This document shows, one piece after another, positions 7,719 through 15,978 of a stretch of DNA of 64,000 nucleotides (the stretch's first letter is position 1; the number at the start of each line of letters is the position of its first letter). The DNA is taken from the NCBI RefSeq assembly GCF_900465315.1, contig NZ_UBIX01000004.1. The stretch is one strand, 5' to 3'. A program made the position numbers and the translations under genes. Origin of the DNA: Asaia bogorensis_B. GTDB lineage: Bacteria > Pseudomonadota > Alphaproteobacteria > Acetobacterales > Acetobacteraceae. The notes under the pieces were generated by a model. The model saw only the letters and a program-made list of their open reading frames with translations, was not told the DNA's origin and searched no databases.

Positions 7719-8873
7719 TCACGCCTGCGCTGCTTGAAAAGATCGGCCCAAGGCAAGGGTTGCGGCAACGTTGCGTGCGCAGCGCCTCAGGGCTTGCTCC
7801 GCCTCGCCGAATGCCTCTTCCAGCGTGCAGGGGCGCTCAAGACAGCTGAAAACGGCGTCGAAGCCTGTTGCAAGCAGATCGTCATGTCCGACACCCAATG
7901 TACCTGCAAAGGCTATCACCGGTTTACCTGCCTTTTTCGCCAGCGTGGCGATTGCCTGCGGTGCCTTGCCCTGCGCGGTCTGGCGATCCAGCCGCCCCTC
8001 ACCGGTGATGACCAGATCCATCTGGCTCACGAGCGCCTCCAGACCCAGAAGCCCCGCCACCGCCTCAGCACCCGGAACGAGGGTCGCCCCGCACAGCCCG
8101 ACCAGCCCCAGAGCCGCACCACCCGCAGCGCCCATACCTTCCACCGCCGTCAGATCACGCCCGCAGCTCAGTTCCACCAGACTCGCAAGGCGCGCCAGTG
8201 AGGCCTCCAGAAGCGGGATCATGGCGGGTGTTGCCCCCTTCTGAGGCCCGAATACGGCAACCGCGCCGGTCTCTCCCAACAAAGGAGCCGTCACATCGCA
8301 CAAAATCTCGATACGACACTCTGCCAGACGGGGATCGAGCCGGTCGTCATCCAGAGAGAACACCGCCCCAAGCGGCCCTCCTCCGTGAGGAATTTCCTGG
8401 CCGTGCAGATCGCGCAGCGAAACACCAAGCGCCTGCAAAAGACCCGCCCCACCGTCGCAGGTTGCACTGCCGCCAAGCGCGAGAACCAGATGCCTGCACC
8501 CCATATCAAGGGCTGCGCTCATGAGTTCCCCGACGCCATAGGTGGTGGTGAAAAGGGGTGAGCGCGATTCGAGTGGGGTTTGGGCCAGGCCGGCGGCCTC
8601 GGCCAGTTCGATCAGTGCTGTCCGGCCATGATCAAGAACAGCGAAATGCGCCGAGACAGGCACACCGAGCGGGCCGCACACATCGCGGGTTTCAAGTCGG
8701 CCGCCCAGTGTGCGGGCCATGATGGCGGCAGTTCCCTCGCCGCCATCCGCCACAGGAAAGGCGTGATAGCGGGCATCCGGGTAGATTCCCCTGAAACCGC
8801 CGATAATCGCCTGAACCACGGCCTCGGCCGTCAGGCTTTCCTTGAAGGAGTCACAGGCAACGAGAATATCCAT
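7719..8873 (-). CDS. Glycerate kinase (GarK/GlxK family)
   Basis: 384 residues of the bacterial glycerate 2-kinase family: N-terminus ILVACDSFKESLTAEAV, then FPVADGGEGTAAIM, LALGGSATCDGGAGLLQALG and ITGEGRLDRQTAQGKAP, all family signatures. It phosphorylates glycerate to 2-phosphoglycerate for entry into lower glycolysis, useful where glycerol or glyoxylate is oxidised. It is 75 bp upstream of proA on the same strand, with no obvious metabolic partner beside it. Confidence 0.92.
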   Translation of the reverse strand: MDILVACDSFKESLTAEAVVQAIIGGFRGIYPDARYHAFPVADGGEGTAAIMARTLGGRLETRDVCGPLGVPVSAHFAVLDHGRTALIELAEAAGLAQTPLESRSPLFTTTYGVGELMSAALDMGCRHLVLALGGSATCDGGAGLLQALGVSLRDLHGQEIPHGGGPLGAVFSLDDDRLDPRLAECRIEILCDVTAPLLGETGAVAVFGPQKGATPAMIPLLEASLARLASLVELSCGRDLTAVEGMGAAGGAALGLVGLCGATLVPGAEAVAGLLGLEALVSQMDLVITGEGRLDRQTAQGKAPQAIATLAKKAGKPVIAFAGTLGVGHDDLLATGFDAVFSCLERPCTLEEAFGEAEQALRRCARNVAATLALGRSFQAAQA

Positions 8874-8906
8874 CAGCGCCTCCGGTAAGACGCCCTATCA
8901 TTGCCT

Positions 8907-8936
8907 CAGGATCAGGCCGGTCAAGTCCTGATCCTG
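8907..8936. terminator. Perfect 10-bp hairpin after ychF
   Basis: CAGGATCAGG (8907-8916) pairs perfectly with CCTGATCCTG (8927-8936) around a 10-nt loop in the 80-bp gap between ychF and the glycerate kinase gene. No U tract follows on either strand, so it could be a factor-assisted terminator or an RNA-stabilising stem. Confidence 0.5.
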
Positions 8937-8952
8937 TCAAACCCGGATAGTG

Positions 8953-10047
8953 TCAGACGTTGAAGCGGAACAGCAGGACGTCACCATCCTGCACGACATA
9001 TTCCTTGCCTTCGATACGCAGCTTGCCCGCTTCCTTGGCACCGGACTCGCCGCCACAGGCGATGTAATCGTCATAGGCCACTGTCTCGCAGGCAATGAAG
9101 CCGCGCTCGAAGTCGTTATGAATGACCGCAGCCGCCTGAGGGGCCTTTGTGCCCTTGGTAATGGTCCAGGCGCGCGTCTCTTTCGGACCGACCGTGAAGT
9201 AGGTGCTCAGACCCAGCAGGCCGTATCCGGCGGCAATCACACGATCGAGACCGGAATTGCTCAGCCCCAGCCCTTCGAGGAACTCGGCGCGCTCTTCCTG
9301 CGGCAGCTGGCTGACTTCCGCTTCGATCGCCGCAGACACCACCACCATGGCAGCGCCTTCGGCCTCTGCGCGCTTGCGCACGGCTTCGGAATGGCTGTTG
9401 CCGGTCGAGGCAGAGCCTTCCTCCACGTTGCAGACATAGAGCACCGGCTTGGTGGTCATGAGCTGCAGGCGGCGGGCGGTTTCTTCCTCACCCTTGGGTA
9501 CGGCAGTACGGGCGGGCTTGCCCTCGCGCAAAGCGGCCATGATGGGATCCATGATGGCGAGCTGCTGCTGCGCCTCACGATCATTGCCGCGGGCGCGCTT
9601 CTGCAAGGCCGTCTGACGCTTTTCGAGCGAGTCCAGATCGGCCAGCATCAGCTCGGTCTCGATGATCTCGGCATCGCGCACCGGGTCCACGCCGCCTTCG
9701 ACATGGGTGATGTCGTCATCCTCGAAGCAGCGCAGCACGTGGATGATGGCATCCACCTCACGGATATTGGCAAGGAACTGGTTGCCCAGACCCTCACCAC
9801 GAGACGCGCCGCGCACGAGGCCGGCGATATCGACGAATTCGAGGCTGGTCGGCAGGATCTTCTGCGACTTGCCGATACGCGCAAGGTTGTCGAGGCGCGA
9901 ATCAGGCACGGCGACGCGGCCCACATTCGGCTCAATGGTGCAGAAGGGATAATTTGCTGCCTGAGCTGCCGCCGTTTCGGTCAGCGCGTTGAACAGGGTG
10001 GACTTGCCCACATTGGGAAGCCCCACGATGCCACAATTGAAGCCCAT
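8953..10047 (-). CDS. ychF: Redox-regulated ATPase/GTPase YchF
   Basis: Obg-related P-loop NTPase YchF (EngD/OLA1), a ribosome-associated ATPase linked to stress responses. G1 is GLPNVGKSTLFNAL at residues about 8-21, the switch segment DIAGLVRGASRGEGLGNQFL is intact, and the C-terminal TGS domain ends with the conserved KEYVVQDGDVLLFRFN. The track ATG at 10065 overlaps pth; I use the ATG at 10047, which overlaps the pth stop as TGATG and follows GGGGAGA at good distance, giving 364 residues. Confidence 0.96.
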   Translation of the reverse strand: MGFNCGIVGLPNVGKSTLFNALTETAAAQAANYPFCTIEPNVGRVAVPDSRLDNLARIGKSQKILPTSLEFVDIAGLVRGASRGEGLGNQFLANIREVDAIIHVLRCFEDDDITHVEGGVDPVRDAEIIETELMLADLDSLEKRQTALQKRARGNDREAQQQLAIMDPIMAALREGKPARTAVPKGEEETARRLQLMTTKPVLYVCNVEEGSASTGNSHSEAVRKRAEAEGAAMVVVSAAIEAEVSQLPQEERAEFLEGLGLSNSGLDRVIAAGYGLLGLSTYFTVGPKETRAWTITKGTKAPQAAAVIHNDFERGFIACETVAYDDYIACGGESGAKEAGKLRIEGKEYVVQDGDVLLFRFNV

Positions 10048-10634
10048 CAGCGTTTCTCCCCGCACAGCATGGCGATTTTTGTCATTGTCGCTTCCGGTTC
10101 TCCCTTGGCCAGCAGGGGCGACGCCGCAGCCACGGCATCGAGAAGCGTTTCGAGTTCTGTCTGTTCAGCCTTGGCGAAATCGCCCAGCACATGGCCTGTC
10201 ACACGGTCCTTGTGACCGGGATGCCCGATGCCGAGACGCACGCGCTGATAATTCTGGTCACCCAGCATACGGTCCATGGAGCGCAGGCCATTATGGCCCG
10301 CCGCACCGCCACCGCGCTTGACCCTCACCTTGCAGAACGCAAGATCGAGCTCGTCATGAAACGCCGTGATATCGGAAACCGGAATCTTGAAGAACCGCGC
10401 AGCCTGCTGCACGCTCTCGCCGGACAGATTCATGTAAGTCATGGGCTTGAGCAGAAGAACCTTCTGTCCCTCGATGCTGCCCTCGGCCGTCTCTCCCTTG
10501 AAGCGCAAGCGCCAGGGAGAAAACCGGTAGTATTCGGCAATACGCTCGACAGCCATGAAGCCAATGTTATGGCGCTGTCTGCGCATGCCGGGCTCGGGGT
10601 TACCGAGCCCGGTCCAGAGTAGCATTGCGGCCAC
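10047..10634 (-). CDS. pth: Peptidyl-tRNA hydrolase
   Basis: 195 residues, normal for Pth, which cleaves the ester bond of peptidyl-tRNA released prematurely from ribosomes. Visible: TGLGNPEPGM near the start, RHNIGFMAVE with the catalytic histidine, LLKPMTYMNLSGESV, FHDELDL and the GGAAGHNGLRS loop. It sits between rplY (11 bp upstream) and ychF (TGATG overlap), the familiar rplY-pth-ychF translation cluster. Confidence 0.96.
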   Translation of the reverse strand: MAAMLLWTGLGNPEPGMRRQRHNIGFMAVERIAEYYRFSPWRLRFKGETAEGSIEGQKVLLLKPMTYMNLSGESVQQAARFFKIPVSDITAFHDELDLAFCKVRVKRGGGAAGHNGLRSMDRMLGDQNYQRVRLGIGHPGHKDRVTGHVLGDFAKAEQTELETLLDAVAAASPLLAKGEPEATMTKIAMLCGEKR

Positions 10635-10645
10635 CCTGAGCGGTC

Positions 10646-11284
10646 TTACTTCTTCTTCGCAGGAGCGGCGGCTTCAGCAGCGGCCTTCGCAGCGGCTTCA
10701 GCTTCCATCTCGGCATCGACCGTCGGCGGCGCGATGGTGGCGATAACGAAGTTCGGCAGCTGCAGAACCGGCGTCACGTTCTCGGTGCCGGTCAGGTCGT
10801 CCCAACGCACGTTGTCGTGGATGTCGAGCGCGCTCAGATCAACCGTGAAGCTGGACGGGATGTTGTCCACATCAGCCATGACGTCCACCGTGTGACGGAC
10901 CAGGTTCAGCACGCCACCGCGCTTGATGCCAGGAGCCTTGTCTTCACCGGTCACGTGGATGGCGACGGTCACGTGGACCTTCTCGCCAGCAGCCAGACGC
11001 TGGAAATCGACATGGATCGGCGCATCGGTCACGGGGTGCAGCTGAACTTCACGCAGAAGGGCGCGCACGGTGCCACCTTCGAGCGGCAGTTCATACAGGC
11101 GCGAGCGCCAGCCACCACGGACCATTTCCTTGTGGATGATGCGCGGATCGATCTGGATCAGCGAGGCTTCCTGCTTGCCACCATACACAACACCCGGCAC
11201 CAGACCGGCACGTCTCGTTGCGCGCGCTGCCCCCTTACCAGCCTTCGCGCGCGTAGAGACTTCGAGGGACGTCATATTTGTCAC
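10646..11284 (-). CDS. rplY: 50S ribosomal protein L25 (Ctc form)
   Basis: 212 residues: an N-terminal L25 domain binding 5S rRNA (about 1-95, with KAGKGAARATRRAGLVPGVVYGG split over residues 13-36), the C-terminal TL5/Ctc beta domain (about 96-190), and an Ala/Lys-rich tail ending APAKKK. The long two-domain form is general-stress Ctc type. The start is a GTG at 11284, supported by GGGAG at 11291-11295 six bases upstream. Head of the rplY-pth-ychF run. Confidence 0.95.
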   Translation of the reverse strand: MTNMTSLEVSTRAKAGKGAARATRRAGLVPGVVYGGKQEASLIQIDPRIIHKEMVRGGWRSRLYELPLEGGTVRALLREVQLHPVTDAPIHVDFQRLAAGEKVHVTVAIHVTGEDKAPGIKRGGVLNLVRHTVDVMADVDNIPSSFTVDLSALDIHDNVRWDDLTGTENVTPVLQLPNFVIATIAPPTVDAEMEAEAAAKAAAEAAAPAKKK

Positions 11285-11408
11285 GGTATTCTCCCAAATT
11301 CATTGCACTCATGGCCTCCAGGGGTGCCTGAGTGATGGGGCGCCTTACCGGAATTGGGGGGGTAAAGCAATGTTCTTCGGGATTCGGCGGGCGATTTACC
11401 CGGATGAT

Positions 11409-11528
11409 GGGGGCTTCTCAGGGCTCTGCCCTGAAACCCGCAAAGGAGCGCAGCCCCTTTGATCCCGATTCAAAAAGGCGGGGATGAAAGGGTCTTGTCC
11501 CTTGCCGGGGCACGGAGCAGCGCCCCTC
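11409..11528. repeat. GC-rich multi-hairpin intergenic element, copy A1
   Basis: Successive short palindromes: CAGGGCTCTGCCCTG, then AGGGGCTG..-like arms around GGAGCGCAGCCCC, AAGGGTCTTGTCCCTT, and an end with GCAGCGCCCC. It shares its order of modules with the next copy (A2) and with copies at 44.1, 55.06 and 60.1 kb. No coding potential is credible. It lies between rplY and the histidine phosphatase gene. Confidence 0.75.
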
Positions 11529-11550
11529 TTCCCATACTGGTTGCGCCGCC

Positions 11551-11670
11551 TCAGGCCTCCGCTCTGAAACCCGCGAAGGAGCACAGCCCCTGCGATCCCA
11601 AGCATTCAAAGCCGGGATGAAAGGGACTTGTCCCTTTCCGGGCTGCGGGGCTGCGGGGCAGCGCCCCGCA
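11551..11670. repeat. GC-rich multi-hairpin intergenic element, copy A2
   Basis: A diverged direct repeat of A1: both contain CTGAAACCCGCRAAGGAGC followed by AGCCCC, GATCCC, ATTCAAA, GGGATGAAAGGG and CTTGTCCCTT and end in GCAGCGCCCC. The right end GGGGCAGCGCCCC (11657-11668) is a near-perfect palindrome. It abuts the stop of the histidine phosphatase gene at 11675 and may help end its transcription. Confidence 0.75.
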
Positions 11671-11674
11671 TCGC

Positions 11675-12259
11675 TCACTCGTAGGCGGTGAGCACCCAGC
11701 CATTATCTGTCGGGTCGCAGTAAAGCGGCACGGCATTGGCGAGGCGGACATTGATGGGCAGGCTCATGGCGGCGCGCAGGGCGCGGAACAGGGCCCCATG
11801 CGCGACAATCAGGGGGATGCCGCCCTGTTCGAGCGCATGATTGACTGCCCCCGCAGCACGGGTCTTGAGGCCCTCGAACGTCTCGCAGCCTTCGGGTGTA
11901 AACTCGCCGGCGATCCATGGATCGTACCAGTCGCCCATAGGCTCACCTTCCATCACACCGAAGCAAACCTCTGCAAGGTCGCGATCCGTGCTGAGCGGCA
12001 GGGTGACGCCACTTGATGCTGCGATGGCCTGCTGGGCGGCCATCGCCGTGTCATGGGCGCGCGTGAGCGGAGAAGACACGATCTGGCTGATAGGCGCTGC
12101 ACCATCGCGCCAATGCTGCGAGAGAGACGCGCCAGCCTTGACGGCCTGTTCGCGACCCGTGGCATTCAATGGGATGTCCGTGCGGCCCTGGGAGAGGTTT
12201 TGGGCGTTCCAGTCGGTCTGACCGTGACGCAGATACCAGAAGGGGCGACGAAGCAGCAT
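11675..12259 (-). CDS. Histidine phosphatase family protein
   Basis: 194 residues of the phosphoglycerate mutase-like superfamily. The catalytic motif is LRHGQTDWN near residues 11-19, with SSPLTRAHDTA, the ARDLAEVCFGVMEGEP-like middle and VAHGALFRALR providing the second histidine. Such enzymes dephosphorylate small phosphometabolites; the substrate cannot be read from the sequence. It is 12 bp downstream of prs and probably co-transcribed with it. Confidence 0.9.
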   Translation of the reverse strand: MLLRRPFWYLRHGQTDWNAQNLSQGRTDIPLNATGREQAVKAGASLSQHWRDGAAPISQIVSSPLTRAHDTAMAAQQAIAASSGVTLPLSTDRDLAEVCFGVMEGEPMGDWYDPWIAGEFTPEGCETFEGLKTRAAGAVNHALEQGGIPLIVAHGALFRALRAAMSLPINVRLANAVPLYCDPTDNGWVLTAYE

Positions 12260-12271
12260 GAAAACCAGTCC

Positions 12272-13204
12272 TTAATCGAAGAGCGAGGAGACAGAGCTTT
12301 CATCTGCCACAGCACTCATGGCACGCGCCAGCAGATTGGCGGTGCTGATCTGCCTGATATTGGGTGAGGCTTCCATGGCCTCGGTCGCGGGAATGCTGTC
12401 GGTCAGGGTGAGCATCCGGATGGGTGATGCCGTGATGCGCTCAACAGCCTGACCAGTCAGAACGCCGTGGGTGACATAGGCCTCTACCCCGGCGGCACCA
12501 TGATTGATGAGGGCCTGGGCCGCATTGCACAGCGAACCGCCGCTATCGACGATATCATCAACCAGAATACAGTAACGTCCGCTGACATCACCGATCACGT
12601 TCATGACTTCCGAAACGCCAGCGCGCTCACGCCGCTTGTCGATAATGGCCAGATCGGTGTTCAGACGCTGCGCCAGCTGACGCGCACGCACCACACCGCC
12701 CACATCGGGGGAGACAATCATCAGGTCTTCATTGGGATGGCGTGCATTGATGTCACGCTTGAAAAGCGGGGCCGCGTAGAGGTTATCGACCGGGATATCG
12801 AAGAAACCCTGTATCTGCATGGCGTGCAGATCCATGGTCAGGATACGGTTGGCGCCGGCCTCGACCAGCAGATTGGCGACCAGTTTGGCGCTGATAGGGG
12901 TGCGCGGACCCGATTTGCGATCCTGCCTTGCATAGCCGAAATAGGGCATGACAGCCGTGACACGACGGGCCGACCCGCGACGCAGGGCGTCGAGCATGAT
13001 CAGCAATTCCATCAGATTGTCATTGGTGGGTGAGCAGGTGCTCTGGATCACGAACACGTCTTCACCGCGCACGTTTTCCTGGATTTCGACAAAGACCTCG
13101 GCATCGGCGAAGCGTCGTACAGACACCTTGCACAGCGGGAGACGCAATTCCTGAGCAACGGCACGCGCCAGTGGCAGGTTACTGTTACAGGCGACGATCT
13201 TCAT
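12272..13204 (-). CDS. prs: Ribose-phosphate pyrophosphokinase
   Basis: 310 residues, the typical length. Prs makes phosphoribosyl pyrophosphate from ribose 5-phosphate and ATP for nucleotide, histidine and tryptophan synthesis. Visible: RRFADAEVFVEIQENVRGEDVF split across residues 29-50, the FGYARQDRK flexible loop, VSPDVGGVVRAR, and the PRPP-binding CILVDDIVDSGGSLCNAA. The 174 bp upstream (13205-13378) hold no gene. Confidence 0.97.
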   Translation of the reverse strand: MKIVACNSNLPLARAVAQELRLPLCKVSVRRFADAEVFVEIQENVRGEDVFVIQSTCSPTNDNLMELLIMLDALRRGSARRVTAVMPYFGYARQDRKSGPRTPISAKLVANLLVEAGANRILTMDLHAMQIQGFFDIPVDNLYAAPLFKRDINARHPNEDLMIVSPDVGGVVRARQLAQRLNTDLAIIDKRRERAGVSEVMNVIGDVSGRYCILVDDIVDSGGSLCNAAQALINHGAAGVEAYVTHGVLTGQAVERITASPIRMLTLTDSIPATEAMEASPNIRQISTANLLARAMSAVADESSVSSLFD

Positions 13205-13378
13205 CGGGAAACGACTCCGGTCCGGGGCGGCAGCAAACGCGGCCTTCTAACAACGCCGGGCCATGCTGTCATTAACTCATGGGTGCCCGCTCCGGTCGAT
13301 AGAGCGTTTTTTACAGAGCTGTGACCGACGCCACTCATGTTCTGGGTATTGGCCCGCTATACGGGTTTTTACCGTGGT

Positions 13379-14341
13379 TCAGGACTTACCCGTGGCAGCA
13401 TTGGCACCCTTCGCCTTGTCAGCCCCGCTCTGGTCAGGCGAGAGCGGCTGGTGATTGCGGCCTGAGTAATTTGTGATGATCTGATGCACGGCACCTGACG
13501 CCTCTGCGGCTACGACCATCGCCACATCACCCCATGCGCCATCAAGGGAATGGGCGTCGATATCGTGAAGCTGCGTGGCTGCGCCGGCTTCCTTGCCATC
13601 TGCCGCGACGGTGCGCCAGACGATCTCGATATGCTGGAGCGGGTGGCCTGTATTACCGGCAGGGCCGTCGCTCAGGGTCACGATGCACTCCACGCTGTAA
13701 TCAGCAGCCTTGGCATCGCGCTCCAGCTTGTCATGCTGGTCGGGAAAGCTGGAGACGAAAGCGCGGGCGAGTGCCACATTGCCATCGCCCGGAGCACCAT
13801 GCACACCCTTGAAGAATACCTTCGCCGGGCGGCGCTTGAGGCTATGCGGATCGGCCTGCATCATCGAGGCCTGAATGCCTGTCAGCACATTGGCAATCTG
13901 CGGCGCAGAACCGGCGGCAAGGGCTGAGAGTTGATCAGCCTGCCCCTGGGCCCAGACCGAGGCTGCGACCGGAGCCGCGTCCCAATGCCCCCGGGCTTCG
14001 CCATTGGGCGTCATGACCTCATAATGCGGCGTAACCTGATCACCCTGCATGGTTGCCGATAGCCTGAGCCACCAGTCACCCGGCTTGGCAGGCTGCGCCA
14101 CAGCTGGAAGCGATTGGTCAACCAGTTGCGCCGCGACGTCCTTTGCCCAGAGGGCCGAGGCATTATTGTCCAGCAGTGACGCGGCAGGGGTGGGTACAGC
14201 CAGTCTCGGCGGTGGCGTCGTCAGGGCCAGACGGCGCCCTTCCGGCCCCGGATCACCAAAGGGATGCGGCATATCGACGCATCCGGCAAGCAGGGCCAGT
14301 GCTCCACACAGCCCGGAGAAACGTATAATCCGGCCCGTCAT
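13379..14341 (-). CDS. Putative lipoprotein, function unknown
   Basis: 320 residues. The N-terminus is a lipoprotein signal with lipobox LLAGC (Cys about residue 21), so it is expected to be a lipid-anchored envelope protein. The mature part is Ala/Pro-rich with no domain I recognise; a central LSATMQGDQVTPHYEV segment and KVFFKGVHGAPGDGNVALA, with alternating strands and helices, suggest a folded periplasmic domain. It overlaps the pgeF stop by 4 bp (ATGA) and is the terminal gene of an hldD-lgt-pgeF run; lgt, which lipidates such proteins, lies in the same run. Confidence 0.8.
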   Translation of the reverse strand: MTGRIIRFSGLCGALALLAGCVDMPHPFGDPGPEGRRLALTTPPPRLAVPTPAASLLDNNASALWAKDVAAQLVDQSLPAVAQPAKPGDWWLRLSATMQGDQVTPHYEVMTPNGEARGHWDAAPVAASVWAQGQADQLSALAAGSAPQIANVLTGIQASMMQADPHSLKRRPAKVFFKGVHGAPGDGNVALARAFVSSFPDQHDKLERDAKAADYSVECIVTLSDGPAGNTGHPLQHIEIVWRTVAADGKEAGAATQLHDIDAHSLDGAWGDVAMVVAAEASGAVHQIITNYSGRNHQPLSPDQSGADKAKGANAATGKS

Positions 14342-15144
14342 GCGACTGCCCCTGCCCTGATGGCCGAAATCTGATGTCCGATTGCACCGCCCCCCGCCAG
14401 CGTGCGGCGGCGGTGGCTGAAAAAGCGTAGCGCATCATACCGGGTGTCGAGCCCGATCATGGAAACATGGCGCAGCCCCGCCCGCCTGAGGCGATACAGA
14501 CAGTATCCCGGCAGGTCGAACAGGTAGTGCCCTGCACGGGGTGCCTCGATGAAAAAGCGCTCTGCACAGGGCGCGACAAGCGCAGAGCCATCCAGCACCT
14601 CCGCACGCATGTCGGCCCCAACCTCGTATCCCGCCTGGCGGATACAGGGCCCGACACAGGCAGTGACATCCCCTGCACCAAGAACCTGCATTGCGCCCAA
14701 AGTGGCCTCCAGCACGCCGCCCACGGCACCGCGCCAGCCTGCATGGGCGGCCCCCACAACGCTGCCATCAGCACTGGCAAACAGCACCGGTCCGCAATCG
14801 GCCGTAATGACACCCAATGCGAGATCGTCACGATTGCTCACCAGGGCATCGGCTTTGGGGCCCTTTCCTGTGGGCCAGACCGGCGTATCGTGTGTGAGAA
14901 CCACGACATCGGGGGAATGGGTCTGGGTCAGACCCAGCAGGGACGACGCCTCAACCCCCAGATATCCCGCCACACGCCCGCGATTGAGTGCGACATTGGC
15001 CGCGAGATCGGCAGAAGCGAGCGAACAGTTGAGTGTGTCATAGGGCGCTGGTGACACACCCCCACGGCGCGTGAAAAAGCCGTGGCGGACATGCGACAGC
15101 GATGGCGCTGGCAAGACCCAGCCGCGCGGTGCCTGATCAGCCAT
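14338..15144 (-). CDS. pgeF: Peptidoglycan editing factor / multicopper polyphenol oxidase family
   Basis: YfiH/PgeF (DUF152) family protein. Hallmarks: GFFTRRGGVSPAPYDTLN, QTHSPDVVVL, ADALVSNRDDLALGVITADC, GAAHAGWRGAVGG, CVGPCIRQAGYEVG and FFSHRR at the end; the metal-binding Cys and His are present. In E. coli PgeF removes mis-incorporated serine from UDP-MurNAc precursors. The frame opens at 15186, but the ATG at 15144 (MADQAPRGW) fits the family and overlaps lgt by only 8 bp; it yields 268 residues. Confidence 0.92.
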   Translation of the reverse strand: MADQAPRGWVLPAPSLSHVRHGFFTRRGGVSPAPYDTLNCSLASADLAANVALNRGRVAGYLGVEASSLLGLTQTHSPDVVVLTHDTPVWPTGKGPKADALVSNRDDLALGVITADCGPVLFASADGSVVGAAHAGWRGAVGGVLEATLGAMQVLGAGDVTACVGPCIRQAGYEVGADMRAEVLDGSALVAPCAERFFIEAPRAGHYLFDLPGYCLYRLRRAGLRHVSMIGLDTRYDALRFFSHRRRTLAGGGAIGHQISAIRAGAVA

Positions 15145-15970
15145 AAGCCTTCTCTCCCTCAATGGTATGGGGATGGCGAATGCCAAATGCCATGAGCCAG
15201 AGCCCGGCGAGCGCCATGGGAATGCAGAGCACCTGCCCCATGGTCACGCCAAAAGGCAGAAACCCGATGAAGGAATCGGGTTCGCGAAACAATTCGCAGA
15301 AGCTGCGGGCCAGCGCGTAGCCAAACAGGAACAGACCCGAGAGGAAACCATAGCGCACACGCGTCCAGGAACGGCTTACCGCTACAAGCATGACGCAAAG
15401 CAGGACAAGACCTTCCATAAGGGCTTCGTAAAGCTGCGAAGGATGCCGTGCGATGGGGCCACCTGTCGGGAATACCATCGCCCAGGGCAGCCAGTCCGGC
15501 GCCGCACGGCCCCAGAGTTCACCGTTGACGAAATTGGCGCAGCGCCCGAGCCCGAGCCCGAGCGGTACGATGACCGTAATACGGTCGGAAAAGGACAGGA
15601 AGCTCAGCCCGTTGCGCCACGTGAACCACGCCAGCGCCAGAATAACTCCCAGCGCACCCCCATGAAACGACATGCCGCCCTGCCAGACCTGAAGGATCGA
15701 CAGGGGATGCGTCAGATAGAAGCCGGGTTTGTAGAACAGGATGTAACCCAGACGCCCGCCCAGCACGACGCCAAGCATGGCCCAGAAGGCAAAATCATCT
15801 ACCTGCTCTCGGGTGGCAGCGCGTGGCGCCAGCCCGCAGAGCCGGATAGCGATCTTCCAGCCAATCAGGATCGACAGGATATAGGCCAGCGCATACCAGT
15901 GCACGGCCAGCGGCCCAAGACGGAAGGCGATCGGGTCGAATTGCGGCAGGATGATCGGATGGGCGGACAT
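15137..15970 (-). CDS. lgt: Prolipoprotein diacylglyceryl transferase
   Basis: 277-residue polytopic inner-membrane enzyme that attaches diacylglycerol from phosphatidylglycerol to the lipobox cysteine of prolipoproteins. Visible: LAVHWYALAYI near the start, the region around GGRLGYILFY, GGMSFHGGALG, and the signature GRCANFVNGELWGR, then ARHPSQLYEA. About seven membrane segments. Between hldD (8 bp upstream) and pgeF. Confidence 0.96.
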   Translation of the reverse strand: MSAHPIILPQFDPIAFRLGPLAVHWYALAYILSILIGWKIAIRLCGLAPRAATREQVDDFAFWAMLGVVLGGRLGYILFYKPGFYLTHPLSILQVWQGGMSFHGGALGVILALAWFTWRNGLSFLSFSDRITVIVPLGLGLGRCANFVNGELWGRAAPDWLPWAMVFPTGGPIARHPSQLYEALMEGLVLLCVMLVAVSRSWTRVRYGFLSGLFLFGYALARSFCELFREPDSFIGFLPFGVTMGQVLCIPMALAGLWLMAFGIRHPHTIEGEKAYG

Positions 15971-15978
15971 GGGGTTCT

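Noticed and set aside
8950..10215. A 421-residue plus-strand frame opposite ychF and pth
   Set aside because: Antisense shadow; YchF and Pth motifs on the other strand are unambiguous.
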